Shown here: positions 8,077 to 18,956 of the stretch, in pieces
Position numbering within the stretch: the first letter of the stretch is position 1
Layout of the letters: every line of letters begins with the position of its first letter
Assembly: GCA_938041655.1 (NCBI GenBank)
Contig: CALISW010000085.1
Location: 1 to 39,875 of the forward strand
Length of the DNA stretch: 39,875 nucleotides
Origin: an uncultured Thiotrichales bacterium
Lineage (GTDB): Bacteria; Pseudomonadota; Gammaproteobacteria; CAZUMV01
Reading direction: 5' to 3'
Program-made: the position numbers and the translations under genes
Notes under the pieces: model-generated
What the model saw: only the letters and a program-made list of their open reading frames with translations
Told to the model about the DNA's origin: nothing
The model's database searches: none

Positions 8077-9063
8077 ATGCCTTCCATGAAAATCGTTCAC
8101 TTTGATGAACCCGGTGATGCTGATGTTTTGCAGCCATCAACAACTGATATACCTACAATCAATGCCAATGAGGTTTTAATTAAAGTTGCCGCAGCTGGTG
8201 TCAATCGACCGGATATCATGCAGCGCAAAGGACACTACCCTCCACCACCCGGCGCTTCACCACTACTGGGCCTCGAAGTGGCAGGAACTATCACAGCTAT
8301 TGGTGATGAGGTAACAGGCTTCAAAGTAAATGATACTGTCTGCGCATTGGTGAACGGGGGAGGATATGCCGAATATGTATCAGCACCAGCAGGTCAATGC
8401 TTGCCAGTTCCTGCAGGTTGGTCGATGCAAGAGGCTGCCTCGCTCCCTGAAACATTTTTTACAGTGTGGACCAATGTCTTTGATCTGGGAAAATTGAAAG
8501 AGGGTGAAACGCTACTCGTGCACGGAGGTACTTCAGGCATTGGAGTTGCTGCGATTCAAATGGCAGTAGCCTCTGGAGCACGTGTCATCACTACCGCCGG
8601 CTCTGATAAAAAATGTGCAGCCTGCATCGACCTCGGGGCGGTTTTAGCGATTAATTACAAGACCGAAGATTTCGAGGCTGTGATTAAAGAGAAACTTCCA
8701 CAAAGCGGGGTAGATGTGATTCTTGATATGGTCGGAGGCGACTATATTAAAAAGAACATGTCCGTTGCCGCGAGAGACGCAAGGATAGTGATGATTGCTT
8801 TCATGGGAGGACATAAAACCGAGCTTAGTTTTCTGCCCATGCTGATGAAAAGACTCACCTTGACAGCGTCGACATTACGCCCCCAATCAGCGGCCGAGAA
8901 AGCAAAAATTGCGTCTCAGCTAAAAGAACAGATTTGGCCACATCTGGAGTCTGGCAAAATCAAACCAGTGATTGCTGCACAGTATGATTTCGATCAGGCA
9001 TCAGAAGCACATGAGCTAATGGAAAGCAGTGCTCATATTGGAAAAATAGTACTGACTATTTAG
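8077..9063 (+). CDS. NAD(P)H quinone oxidoreductase (PIG3-like, zinc-independent MDR family)
   Basis: A 328-residue medium-chain dehydrogenase/reductase. The N-terminal GroES-like domain shows AAAGVNRPDIMQRKGHYPPP (about 38-57) and LGLEVAG. The cofactor-binding Rossmann fold carries the VHGGTSGIG motif (148-156), and the C-terminal part is typical of the PIG3/TP53I3 quinone oxidoreductases. The GHE zinc ligands of alcohol dehydrogenases are absent, consistent with the zinc-independent quinone reductase branch. It should reduce quinones with NAD(P)H in the cytoplasm, as a detoxification or redox function. An internal in-frame ATG at 8086 (MKIVHFDEPG) is an equally possible start; neither has a strong ribosome site. 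The gene stands alone, between the D-amino acid operon and the peroxidase pair. Confidence 0.88.
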   Translation: MPSMKIVHFDEPGDADVLQPSTTDIPTINANEVLIKVAAAGVNRPDIMQRKGHYPPPPGASPLLGLEVAGTITAIGDEVTGFKVNDTVCALVNGGGYAEYVSAPAGQCLPVPAGWSMQEAASLPETFFTVWTNVFDLGKLKEGETLLVHGGTSGIGVAAIQMAVASGARVITTAGSDKKCAACIDLGAVLAINYKTEDFEAVIKEKLPQSGVDVILDMVGGDYIKKNMSVAARDARIVMIAFMGGHKTELSFLPMLMKRLTLTASTLRPQSAAEKAKIASQLKEQIWPHLESGKIKPVIAAQYDFDQASEAHELMESSAHIGKIVLTI

Positions 9064-9137
9064 TGGTTTTCTAAGTCGTAAATACAGCAGAGGAATAACT
9101 TGCACAATGATCGTTGCGCAAAGTTGTGATGACGCGC

Positions 9138-9166
9138 TTGACACTATCTATTATTTACATTAAAAA
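9138..9166 (+). promoter_or_regulatory. Putative sigma70-type promoter of the peroxidase pair
   Basis: A perfect -35 hexamer TTGACA (9138-9143) is followed after 17 bp by TAAAAA (9161-9166), a 4/6 match to the -10 consensus. The start would fall near 9173, giving an AT-rich leader of about 47 nt before the ATG at 9220. Nothing else of note is seen in the 156-bp intergenic region. Confidence 0.45.
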
Positions 9167-9219
9167 TAGCTTATATCTTGTTGTTATTAATATATTTATT
9201 TGTATTTTTGGCGTTTAAA

Positions 9220-9777
9220 ATGAAAGCTTATATCACTATCTTATTGATTTTATTGACCGTGTTCGGCACAACCCATGAGTTGAATGCCGGCGGTAACCCC
9301 TGCCCTACCCTGCTCAACCATGACGTAAAAAGCTTTAATTCAGGCCAAAGTATTAACTTATGCGAGGCTTATCAGGGGAAAGTTATTGTGATCGTTAATA
9401 CCGCAAATAAATGTGACCTAACCCAACAATATGATGCTCTGGAAGCTCTACAAGACGAATTTGGTCATGATGGACTGGCTATTCTCGGGTTCCATAACAA
9501 TGACTATCTGGGGCAAATGAAAGGCCTGCCTGAAACCAGCAAAGAGTACTGCCGCCTAGCTTCGTCTGTTCGCTTTCCGCTATTCACCAACCAACGCAGC
9601 CTACCTGAAAATCCTACTCCAATATTCCGCTCCTTAGCTGACGCCGCAGGTGAATATCCACAGTGGAATTTTCATAAATACGTGCTTGATCGCGAAGGTG
9701 TGTTAAGAGGCAGTTTTGACAGCCTGACGGACCCATTAGACCCCTCCTTGACTCATCTGGTAAAAACCCTGCTCTAG
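9220..9777 (+). CDS. Exported glutathione-peroxidase-like protein, divergent copy
   Basis: From ATG 9220 the protein has 185 residues; an upstream TTG (9178) would add an unlikely hydrophobic extension. A signal peptide (MKAYITILLILLTVFG...NAGG) implies a periplasmic location. The thioredoxin-fold GPx domain keeps the peroxidatic Cys (C65, NTANKCDLTQQYD), a second Cys (C111, KEYCRL) where thioredoxin-dependent GPx enzymes have the resolving Cys, and the Trp-Asn of WNFHKYV (149-150). The canonical Gly after the active Cys is Asp66, the FPxNQFGxQEPG loop is degraded to FHNNDYLGQMKG (catalytic Gln is D95), and the region around 124-136 is poorly conserved. Two extra Cys (C28, C48) near the mature N-terminus are shared with the next gene. 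It is a tandem paralogue; activity may be altered or lost. Confidence 0.82.
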   Translation: MKAYITILLILLTVFGTTHELNAGGNPCPTLLNHDVKSFNSGQSINLCEAYQGKVIVIVNTANKCDLTQQYDALEALQDEFGHDGLAILGFHNNDYLGQMKGLPETSKEYCRLASSVRFPLFTNQRSLPENPTPIFRSLADAAGEYPQWNFHKYVLDREGVLRGSFDSLTDPLDPSLTHLVKTLL

Positions 9778-9825
9778 TAGTTACCATCTGCTAGAGTATC
9801 TCCATGATCATGCATGGAGACTCCA

Positions 9826-10368
9826 ATGAAAGCAGTATTCCTTTCTTTCCTGTTGTTACCCTTTACAGTCGCCGTGGCTGAAGAGACCTGTCCTTGGCCA
9901 CTTCTTGACCATGAACTAAAAGTTCTGGGTGAAGACCGTCAAGTCAATCTGTGTGATGAGTATGCAGGTAAGGTAATCCTGATGGTGAATACAGCCAGCA
10001 AATGTGGCTATACGCCACAGTATGAAGGCCTGGAAAATCTTTACGCGACTTATGAGGAAAAAGGATTAGTGGTACTTGGGTTCCCATCGAATGATTTTGG
10101 CGGACAAGAACCTGGCACTGAAAACGAGATACAGGAATTTTGTCGCAGCACCTATAGCATCAAGTTTCCTATGTTCGCGAAACAAGGGGCTAAAGAAGCA
10201 ACTGCCAGTCCGCTGTACCAGTCACTGGGTAGTGCAGCCGGTGAGTATCCTGCATGGAACTTTCACAAATACGTTATCAACCAAAAAGGTGAGATTGCAG
10301 CGAGTTTGAAAAGCAGTGTTAAACCCGAAAGCAAGGAAATGATTGAGTTGATTGAAAGCCTGCTCTAG
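9826..10368 (+). CDS. Exported glutathione peroxidase family protein
   Basis: A 180-residue GPx-family thiol peroxidase. I chose ATG 9826 because a GGAG ribosome site (9816-9819) sits 6 nt upstream and the protein then begins with a signal peptide (MKAVFLSFLLLPFTVAVAE); the ATG at 9814 overlaps that site. Peroxidatic C60 lies in NTASKCGYTPQYEGLE, followed by the family loop FPSNDFGGQEPG (Asp90 in place of the usual Gln), a resolving-type C106 (EFCRSTYSIKFPMF) and W144-N145 in WNFHKYV. Two C residues suggest thioredoxin-like rather than glutathione recycling. An extra Cys pair (C22, C43) is shared with the upstream paralogue. It should reduce hydroperoxides in the periplasm. Its stop codon overlaps the convergent photolyase stop. 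Confidence 0.88.
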   Translation: MKAVFLSFLLLPFTVAVAEETCPWPLLDHELKVLGEDRQVNLCDEYAGKVILMVNTASKCGYTPQYEGLENLYATYEEKGLVVLGFPSNDFGGQEPGTENEIQEFCRSTYSIKFPMFAKQGAKEATASPLYQSLGSAAGEYPAWNFHKYVINQKGEIAASLKSSVKPESKEMIELIESLL

Positions 10369-11795
10369 CCAAGGCCTTTAATTTCCTGATAGGCATCCAG
10401 AGCTCGCTGCCGACTTTCCTTTAAATCCACCATTGGAGATGGATAATTTTCATCCATCACGACACCAGCTTCTAATAACACTTCAACGGGTGCCAGCGAT
10501 GGTTTGTGAAGAAACTTCTTTGGCATGTGGGCCAACTCAGGCACCCATTTCCTGACATAGTCGCCGGCTCCATCGAAGCGTTCACCCTGCGTAACAGGAT
10601 TGAAGATTCTGAAGTATGGAGCAGCATCGGCACCCGAACCTGCACACCATTGCCAACCCATAGTGTTACTGGCTAAATCAGCATCAACCAACGTATCCCA
10701 AAACCATCGAGCTCCTTCCAGCCAATGGACTTGTAAGTTCTTAATTAAAAACGAAGCCACCACCATACGTACACGATTATGCATCCAACCGGTATGCCAG
10801 AGCTCACGCATGCCGGCATCAACCAGAGGTATCCCGGTTTGACCCTGCTGCCAGCGACTCAGATCATCATCATAGTCCTGTCGCCAGGGAAAATGTTCAA
10901 ACTTAGCATTCAGTGGTTGATCAACCGTATGCGGGTAATGAAATAACAAATGATGAGCAAATTCGCGCCAGCCTATTTCACTGACATAACGGTTGGCATC
11001 ATCCTCACTACGCTGCTCCCTGCGAACTGCGGCGACCACCTGTCGTGGACTGATCTCACCAAAATGCAGATGCGCGGATAAACGTGAAGTACCGGTAACC
11101 CCTGGTACATCTCTACCAGTATCATAATCGTTTACCGTGCCTTCCAGAAAATCTGCTAGTGCAGCATGTGCCCCCTCTTCTCCAGGTGCCCAGTAGTCGT
11201 CAAAGCTGGCATGCCAGTTAATTGGATCCAATAGCCCTAAAGATTCAATAGATTCGCCAGCCAAACCTTTTGGTAATGCAGGTAACTGTTTGGGTTGACT
11301 CAAAAGCGGTCTGTCTATGCCAGCCGCCAGACAGTTTTTCCAATACGGAGTAAATACTCTATACGGGGTTTCAGTCTTGGTACTGACAGTCCATGGTTCA
11401 TTGATCAACGCCGCATTAAAACTTTTCACTTCCAGGCCTTGCTCTGAGAAGCTTTCTTTTAATTGCTTGTCTCTGTGAATAGCCCATGGCTCGTACTGAC
11501 GATTCCAGTAAATTGCAATGACCTGCTCTGCTGAGACAAGCTTGGCGAGAACCTCTTGTGCTTCGCCTTGTTGAATCAGTAGATCAGAACCCAAACCTTG
11601 CAGCGATTCTGTTAATGAAGTCAGACTATGATGCAACCACCACAGACTGGCACCCGAGTGTGTCCATTCACCCGCATCAGTATACGAGTGGATATAAAGC
11701 GGGATTATTTGCTGATGCTGGCTAACGGCTTCTACTAAAGAAGGATTATCCGCCAGTCGTAAATCCTGACGAAACCAAACAATTGCTGTGCTCAA
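10365..11795 (-). CDS. phrB: Deoxyribodipyrimidine photolyase (class I CPD photolyase)
   Basis: From TTG 11795 the protein has 476 residues, the usual length; it begins STAIVWFRQDLRLADNP, the conserved N-terminus of the family. The open frame continues to 11939 but the extra residues do not resemble photolyase, overlap the divergent gene, and would begin in its coding region. Domain order: alpha/beta antenna-binding domain (1-130) and the helical FAD-binding domain with GVTGTSRLSAHLHFGEISPR, GWREFAHHLL, PLVDAGMRELWHTGWMHNR and DLASNTMGWQWCAGSGADA. It repairs UV-induced cyclobutane pyrimidine dimers using blue light and FADH-. The stop TAG overlaps the convergent peroxidase stop. The start codon is the uncertain part: an ATG at 11852 would give 19 more residues. 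Confidence 0.93.
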   Translation of the reverse strand: MSTAIVWFRQDLRLADNPSLVEAVSQHQQIIPLYIHSYTDAGEWTHSGASLWWLHHSLTSLTESLQGLGSDLLIQQGEAQEVLAKLVSAEQVIAIYWNRQYEPWAIHRDKQLKESFSEQGLEVKSFNAALINEPWTVSTKTETPYRVFTPYWKNCLAAGIDRPLLSQPKQLPALPKGLAGESIESLGLLDPINWHASFDDYWAPGEEGAHAALADFLEGTVNDYDTGRDVPGVTGTSRLSAHLHFGEISPRQVVAAVRREQRSEDDANRYVSEIGWREFAHHLLFHYPHTVDQPLNAKFEHFPWRQDYDDDLSRWQQGQTGIPLVDAGMRELWHTGWMHNRVRMVVASFLIKNLQVHWLEGARWFWDTLVDADLASNTMGWQWCAGSGADAAPYFRIFNPVTQGERFDGAGDYVRKWVPELAHMPKKFLHKPSLAPVEVLLEAGVVMDENYPSPMVDLKESRQRALDAYQEIKGLG

Positions 11796-11850
11796 TGTGT
11801 ATTCCGTTGTAGCTGCGTTACAATCCAGACACGATATCAGAGGCAGTAGC

Positions 11851-12597
11851 ATGAAGCACGAAACCACATTTGGAGTAGTAATAGTCGGGGATGAAATTCT
11901 GTCTGGCAAGAGACAGGACAAGCACCTCCCATTTATCATTGATTTACTGCATGAATATGGCTACGAACCACAATGGGTCTATATTGTTGGTGATCAGGAG
12001 AAAAATCTGACGGACTGCTTACGTGCCAGTATGCAAAATGAACATATCGTATTCTGCCTGGGCGGTATCGGTGCAACCCCTGATGATATTACCCGCCAAT
12101 GTGCCGCCGCCGCCGCTAACCTGCCGTTAACTCAACATCCGGAAGCAACCGCTCTACTGCAAGAGGTGTTCAAAGAAGAAATTAACCCACAACGCTTGTT
12201 AATGGCTAAGCTGCCTCAGGGTGTCGAACTAATCCCTAATCCAGTGAATAAAATTGCAGGCTTTAGTATCAATAACCACCATTTCGTTCCCGGCTTTCCG
12301 AAAATGGCTCATCCTATGTTGCGTTGGGTAATGGAAGAGAAATACAGTCACGTAAAACGAGCGGCCGAGATCGAGTATATCGTGGTAGTTAAAGACACAC
12401 CTGAGAGTGAAATGATTCCGATGATGAAGGTAATTCTGGAAAATCATCCAGATATCAGATTATCCAGCTTGCCATCTACAACCAAATCCAGAATAACCGA
12501 GCTGGCTGTTAAGGGTGAATGTAATAAAGCAGATTCAGCCTACGAAGCTTTATGCCACGCGCTTGATCTTGCGAAACTGGATTGGCAACCGAAATAG
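11851..12597 (+). CDS. CinA N-terminal / MoaB-like molybdopterin-binding domain protein
   Basis: A 248-residue protein starting at ATG 11851 (GAGGCAG ribosome site upstream); an earlier in-frame start at 11788 lies inside the photolyase start region. It shows the MoCF-biosynthesis/CinA-N fold: FGVVIVGDEILSGKRQDKH at the N-terminus and the LGGIGATPDDITRQ loop (about 70-83), matching the family GGTGPTxDDxT motif. It lacks the C-terminal nicotinamide-nucleotide amidase domain of full CinA (about 400 residues), so deamidase activity is not expected. Proteins of this stand-alone type are often annotated as competence/damage-inducible protein A; their exact reaction is unclear. It is divergent from the photolyase gene with 55 bp between starts. 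Confidence 0.85.
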   Translation: MKHETTFGVVIVGDEILSGKRQDKHLPFIIDLLHEYGYEPQWVYIVGDQEKNLTDCLRASMQNEHIVFCLGGIGATPDDITRQCAAAAANLPLTQHPEATALLQEVFKEEINPQRLLMAKLPQGVELIPNPVNKIAGFSINNHHFVPGFPKMAHPMLRWVMEEKYSHVKRAAEIEYIVVVKDTPESEMIPMMKVILENHPDIRLSSLPSTTKSRITELAVKGECNKADSAYEALCHALDLAKLDWQPK

Positions 12598-12604
12598 TTC
12601 TGGT

Positions 12605-15092
<2,488 letters not shown>

Positions 15093-15096
<4 letters not shown>

Positions 15097-15284
15097 GATC
15101 GCACCAGATAGAGCAACACAACACCAATGAAGATGGAGCCAATCCCGATTTTTCTCACGGTATCTTCGGGTAAGTTAGACATTTGCTGCATTGCCTCTTT
15201 GTAACGCTCGGGAGCCATAAAAGGCAACAAGCCTTCTATGACGAACACCAACGATAGCGCCGCCAGTAAATCTTTCCACTCCAC
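15093..15284 (-). CDS. DUF2065 small membrane protein (YjeT family)
   Basis: A 63-residue protein with two predicted transmembrane segments (about 5-22 and 46-60) and a conserved centre (EGLLPFMAPERYKEAMQQ). It matches the DUF2065/YjeT family, which occurs between hflC and purA/hisZ in many gammaproteobacteria. Its role is unknown; position suggests a link to the HflKC membrane complex. The start overlaps nothing, and the stop overlaps the hisZ ATG by 4 nt. Confidence 0.88.
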
Positions 15285-15310
15285 TTCATTACCTGCTTTT
15301 TTAAATGAGG

Positions 15311-16168
15311 CTATTTACCTTCAGGGTTACCGAGAAACCGGAAAAAATCACTGTCCGGATCAAGTAACATTACATCACCGCCACTTACAAATGCCTTGCG
15401 GTATGATTCGAGGCTACGGTAAAAGCTGTAGAAATCCTTATCTTGAGTGTAGGCAGTAGCATAAACATCGGCTGCAGTTGCATCGCCCTCTCCTCGCAAT
15501 ACCTGAGATCCTTTATAGGCTTCTGCAACAATGACCGCCCGCTGGCGATCTGCAATCGCGCGGATTTTTTGTGCATCCTCTTTTCCTTTAGCACGAAAAT
15601 CTGCGGCAGTTTGCGAACGTTCCGCACGCATTCTCTGATAGACCGACTCGCTGACGTTAGTCGGCAAATCAATACGGCTAATACGTACGTCAATTAACTG
15701 GATTCCTAGATCACTTGCCAGTGCTCGTGAGGTGTCATTAATCGATTGCATAATTTCATCGCGCTCTCCCGAGATCGCCTGTTGGATCGTGCGCTTAGCA
15801 AACTCATTCCGTAAGCCGTCTTTAATTACTTGAGATAATCGGCTTTGAGCGACCGCTTCTTGACCTTGGGTACGACGATAGTAAAGACCAACGTCTTCAA
15901 TTTTCCATTTGACGAAAAAATCCACCATGACGTTTTTCTTTTCAATGGTCAGGAAAGGTTCAGGCTGTGCATCCAGGGTTAAGACCTGAGATGAAAACTT
16001 GCGGATATTATTCAAGAATGGCCATTTAAAATGTAGCCCAGGCTCTAACTCGGTATCAACAATTTTACCCAGTTGAAATAAGATACCTTTCTGACGCTCG
16101 TCGATGGTATATGCTGATGAAAAAATCAGCAGAATTATAACAACAATGATGATTGGCAATGCTTTCAT
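15311..16168 (-). CDS. hflC: Protease modulator HflC
   Basis: A 285-residue SPFH/prohibitin protein: an N-terminal membrane anchor (about 4-20), then the band-7 domain (VDERQ-like TIDERQKGILFQLGKI through DVRISRIDLPTNVSESVYQRM) and a helical coiled region rich in Ala/Glu/Arg. With HflK it forms the large periplasmic-facing HflKC cage that houses and modulates FtsH. Its ATG shares one base with the hflK stop (ATGA-type junction at 16168), indicating coupled translation and stoichiometric production. Confidence 0.96.
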   Translation of the reverse strand: MKALPIIIVVIILLIFSSAYTIDERQKGILFQLGKIVDTELEPGLHFKWPFLNNIRKFSSQVLTLDAQPEPFLTIEKKNVMVDFFVKWKIEDVGLYYRRTQGQEAVAQSRLSQVIKDGLRNEFAKRTIQQAISGERDEIMQSINDTSRALASDLGIQLIDVRISRIDLPTNVSESVYQRMRAERSQTAADFRAKGKEDAQKIRAIADRQRAVIVAEAYKGSQVLRGEGDATAADVYATAYTQDKDFYSFYRSLESYRKAFVSGGDVMLLDPDSDFFRFLGNPEGK

Positions 16169-17292
16169 TAGCGTGATCCTCTACTACGGGTAGTGTCGCG
16201 CAATGGCGAAGATGCTGACGACGGATTTTGTGGCTGCGGTGCGAGCTGTGTAGGTGTGTTATTGGTACCTTGCTGCATGGTATTATTTCCACCACCTGAC
16301 ATTAGCTTATCTAAAGGCAAATACATCAGACTGTTACCAGACTCATTGTTCATTAGCACTTTGTTAGATTTACTATAAACGCCTTCAATGGTCTCCAGGT
16401 AAAGTCTTTCACGCGTAACTTCAGGCGCTTTTTGATACTCAACCATCAATTGATTAAAGCGTGAGGCATCACCTTCTGCCTGAGCAATAATTTGCTGCTT
16501 ATAGGCTTCCGCTTGCTCAAGCATGGTCGCTGCTTCACCTTCAGCCTGAGGCAAGACACTATTGCTGTAAGCTTGTGCCTCACTTCTATAACGCTCTTGA
16601 TCCTCACGCGCTTTGATTGCATCCTCGAAAGCGTCCTGCACTTCCCTAGGCGGCTGAGAATCTTGCAAGTTGATCGTAATAACTTCTATTCCGGTCTCAT
16701 ATAAATCCAGAATTTGCTGAGTTAAAACTTTAGTATTCGCAGCAACTTCAGGACGACCCTCGGTCAAGACAAAGTCCATGTCGCTCTTGCCTACAGCCTC
16801 TCTTAGCGCACTTTCAACAGCTTGACGCAAAGTGACCTCAGGATCACGTACCCGAAACAGATACGCTGGCGCATCCTTAATACGATATTGGGTAGCTAGC
16901 TTGATATCTACAATATTTTCATCGGTGGTGAGCATAGTGGTGTTGTGTTCGTAATCGCGCATGCTGTCAACGTCGACTATTTCCACTTCTTCAAAAGGCC
17001 ACGGAATGTGCCAACCGATACCTGACTGTTTGATGGTTTGGAATTGACCAAATCTCAGGATTAATCCGTTGGTTCCTTCAACTACGATAAATATCCCGCT
17101 CATCAGCCATAACGCAAGCAAGATTAGAGGCCAGTATTTGAGGTTACCAAGTAAGCTTGAACCACCGCCGCCAGCACTACCTCCGCCACCGCCAGCTACT
17201 TTCTTTAGTATATTGTCCAGACCTGAAGAACCCGTTTTTTTAGGGCCATTGCTCCAGGGATCTTTGTTTCCACCGGGTTGATTCCACGGCAT
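16168..17292 (-). CDS. hflK: FtsH modulator subunit HflK
   Basis: A 374-residue SPFH protein beginning MPWNQPGGNKDPW, the typical HflK N-terminus. A Gly/Ser-rich cytoplasmic stretch (about 33-47) precedes a single transmembrane segment (about 51-70). The band-7 domain follows (GTNGLILRFGQFQ, WHIPWPFEEVEIVDV, INLQDSQPPREVQDAF), then a long helical region (EAQAYSNSVLPQAEGEA). The last 50 residues form a low-complexity Asn/Gln/Pro/Ser tail. It assembles with HflC around FtsH. The operon partner hflC follows with a 1-nt overlap; hflX lies 62 bp upstream. Confidence 0.96.
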   Translation of the reverse strand: MPWNQPGGNKDPWSNGPKKTGSSGLDNILKKVAGGGGGSAGGGGSSLLGNLKYWPLILLALWLMSGIFIVVEGTNGLILRFGQFQTIKQSGIGWHIPWPFEEVEIVDVDSMRDYEHNTTMLTTDENIVDIKLATQYRIKDAPAYLFRVRDPEVTLRQAVESALREAVGKSDMDFVLTEGRPEVAANTKVLTQQILDLYETGIEVITINLQDSQPPREVQDAFEDAIKAREDQERYRSEAQAYSNSVLPQAEGEAATMLEQAEAYKQQIIAQAEGDASRFNQLMVEYQKAPEVTRERLYLETIEGVYSKSNKVLMNNESGNSLMYLPLDKLMSGGGNNTMQQGTNNTPTQLAPQPQNPSSASSPLRDTTRSRGSR

Positions 17293-17354
17293 GTGCTTCT
17301 CCTATCGTTCAGCCGTTTATTCTAAGTGTAGAGGGCATAAGTGACAAGAATGAT

Positions 17355-18647
17355 TTAGCTCTCAAGGGCTTGTAATGCGTGTATTTCGGGGAATTGTTTG
17401 CGTAAGCGATGATAATCTTTTTTTGCCAGCTTGATTTTCATCTCCCAGCCACCGGCATTGGCAATATTCTCGTCCAGTACAGACCCTTTTTGATACAAGG
17501 ATGCGCGTAACGCACCCGCCTGACTATCCAGTGTAATCTGACCTTGCACCATGTCTCCATCCAGCTGTTTGGCAATGACTTTTTTAAGCTCATCCATACC
17601 CATATCTTTAAGGGCCGAAACCCAGACACTCTTCTGATCGGTATAAACATCGGTCATCACTTCGGGCTGGTGGGACTTGAGTAAATCAATTTTGTTGTAT
17701 ACCAGCACCTGTGGTACCGCTGCTGCACCCACTTCCTTGAGCACCGCATCCACCTGTTCGCGATAGGCATCGCTGCGCTCATCGCTGGCGTCCATAACAT
17801 GCAGCAGTAAATCTGCCTCACGGGTTTCTGTTAAGGTAGCGCGGAAAGCGGCGACCAGATCGTGTGGTAATTGGCGAATAAATCCGACTGTGTCTGCCAG
17901 CACCACCTGCATACCATCCAGATCAAGCCGTCTCAATGTTGGGTCCAGTGTGGCGAATAGCTGATCAGCTGCGTAAATTTCCTCATCACACAAGGTATTG
18001 AAGAGCGTAGATTTTCCGGCATTGGTGTATCCCACCAATGCGACAGTTGGGATTTCAGCCTTGATTCGCGATTGGCGCCCCTGCTCTCTCTGTGTGTCCA
18101 CTTTTTTCAAGCGTTTGCGTATCGACCGAATTCGCACGCCAAGCAGTCTTCTATCTGTCTCTAGTTGCATTTCACCCGGGCCACGTAAACCAACACCACC
18201 TTTTTGTCGTTCAAGGTGAGACCAACCTCGTACCAGACGAGTAGACAGGTAACGCAACTGCGCCAGCTCAACTTGTAGTTTACCCTCGTGAGAACGAGCG
18301 CGTTGGGCAAAGATGTCGAGTATCAAGCCGGTACGGTCCAGAACCCGGCAACGAAATAGAGCCTCAAGATTTCGCTCTTGTGCCGGTGATAATTGATGAT
18401 CAAAAATAACCAGATCGGCCTCATGCTGTTTGACCTTGTCGGCTATTTCTTCGGCTTTACCTTTACCCACAAAATATTTGGGTTGCGGCTTGATAGTAGA
18501 ACCAGTAATCAATTCCAGACAGGTGCCTCCGGTTGAGGCGGCCAATTCCTTGAATTCCTGGATATCGTCTGCACCAAGACTATGGTCAGACTTGAACTTT
18601 ACATGGACGAGGATGGCGCGGCCGCCATGCGTCGGCCGCTCAAACAT
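17355..18647 (-). CDS. hflX: Ribosome-associated GTPase HflX
   Basis: A 430-residue GTPase. The N-terminal HflX domain (about 1-190) includes YFVGKGKAEEI, FDHQLSPAQERNLE and the signature LRGPGEMQLETDRR. The G domain carries the P-loop GYTNAGKST (206-214), G3 DTVGFIRQLP and G4 NKID. The family splits stalled 70S/100S ribosomes, notably after heat shock. It lies between hfq and hflK as in most gammaproteobacteria. Confidence 0.97.
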   Translation of the reverse strand: MFERPTHGGRAILVHVKFKSDHSLGADDIQEFKELAASTGGTCLELITGSTIKPQPKYFVGKGKAEEIADKVKQHEADLVIFDHQLSPAQERNLEALFRCRVLDRTGLILDIFAQRARSHEGKLQVELAQLRYLSTRLVRGWSHLERQKGGVGLRGPGEMQLETDRRLLGVRIRSIRKRLKKVDTQREQGRQSRIKAEIPTVALVGYTNAGKSTLFNTLCDEEIYAADQLFATLDPTLRRLDLDGMQVVLADTVGFIRQLPHDLVAAFRATLTETREADLLLHVMDASDERSDAYREQVDAVLKEVGAAAVPQVLVYNKIDLLKSHQPEVMTDVYTDQKSVWVSALKDMGMDELKKVIAKQLDGDMVQGQITLDSQAGALRASLYQKGSVLDENIANAGGWEMKIKLAKKDYHRLRKQFPEIHALQALES

Positions 18648-18679
18648 CTGTTAAACGCAATTTCACGTCTTTATAAGGT

Positions 18680-18910
18680 TTAATCCTCGTCAGGCATGGG
18701 TAGCTTCACGGCTTTAGTTGGCACGATAGTAGATATAGCGTGCTTGTAAACCATCTGGTTCACCGTGTTGCGTAACAAAACCACGAATTGATCGAATGAA
18801 TCGATCTGACCTGATAACTTGATGCCGTTGACGAGATAAATCGCCACCGGTATTTTTTCCTTTCTTAGAGCATTTAGAAAGGGTTCTTGTAACGTTTGCC
18901 CTTTTGACAT
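18680..18910 (-). CDS. hfq: RNA chaperone Hfq
   Basis: A 76-residue Sm-like protein. The Sm1 motif ([20 protein letters not shown]) and Sm2 motif ([10 protein letters not shown]) are intact, with the N-terminal [15 protein letters not shown] segment that lines the proximal RNA face. The C-terminal tail after the Sm core is short (about 12 residues) and ends in acidic PMPDED, as expected for an autoregulatory tip. It forms hexamers pairing small RNAs with mRNAs. It lies 46 bp after miaA. Confidence 0.98.
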   Translation of the reverse strand: MSKGQTLQEPFLNALRKEKIPVAIYLVNGIKLSGQIDSFDQFVVLLRNTVNQMVYKHAISTIVPTKAVKLPMPDED

Positions 18911-18956
18911 TTTGACTACCTATTTTTTTATAATGTAAATAATACGAACTTTTCGA

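Noticed and set aside
9101-9128. Imperfect inverted repeat around TTGCACAA and TTGCGCAA upstream of the peroxidase pair
   Set aside because: Contains a mismatch and a bulge; not distinct enough to support an operator.
11796-11939. N-terminal extension of the photolyase frame up to 11939
   Set aside because: The added residues do not resemble photolyase and overlap the coding start of the divergent CinA-like gene; the conserved N-terminus begins right after TTG 11795.
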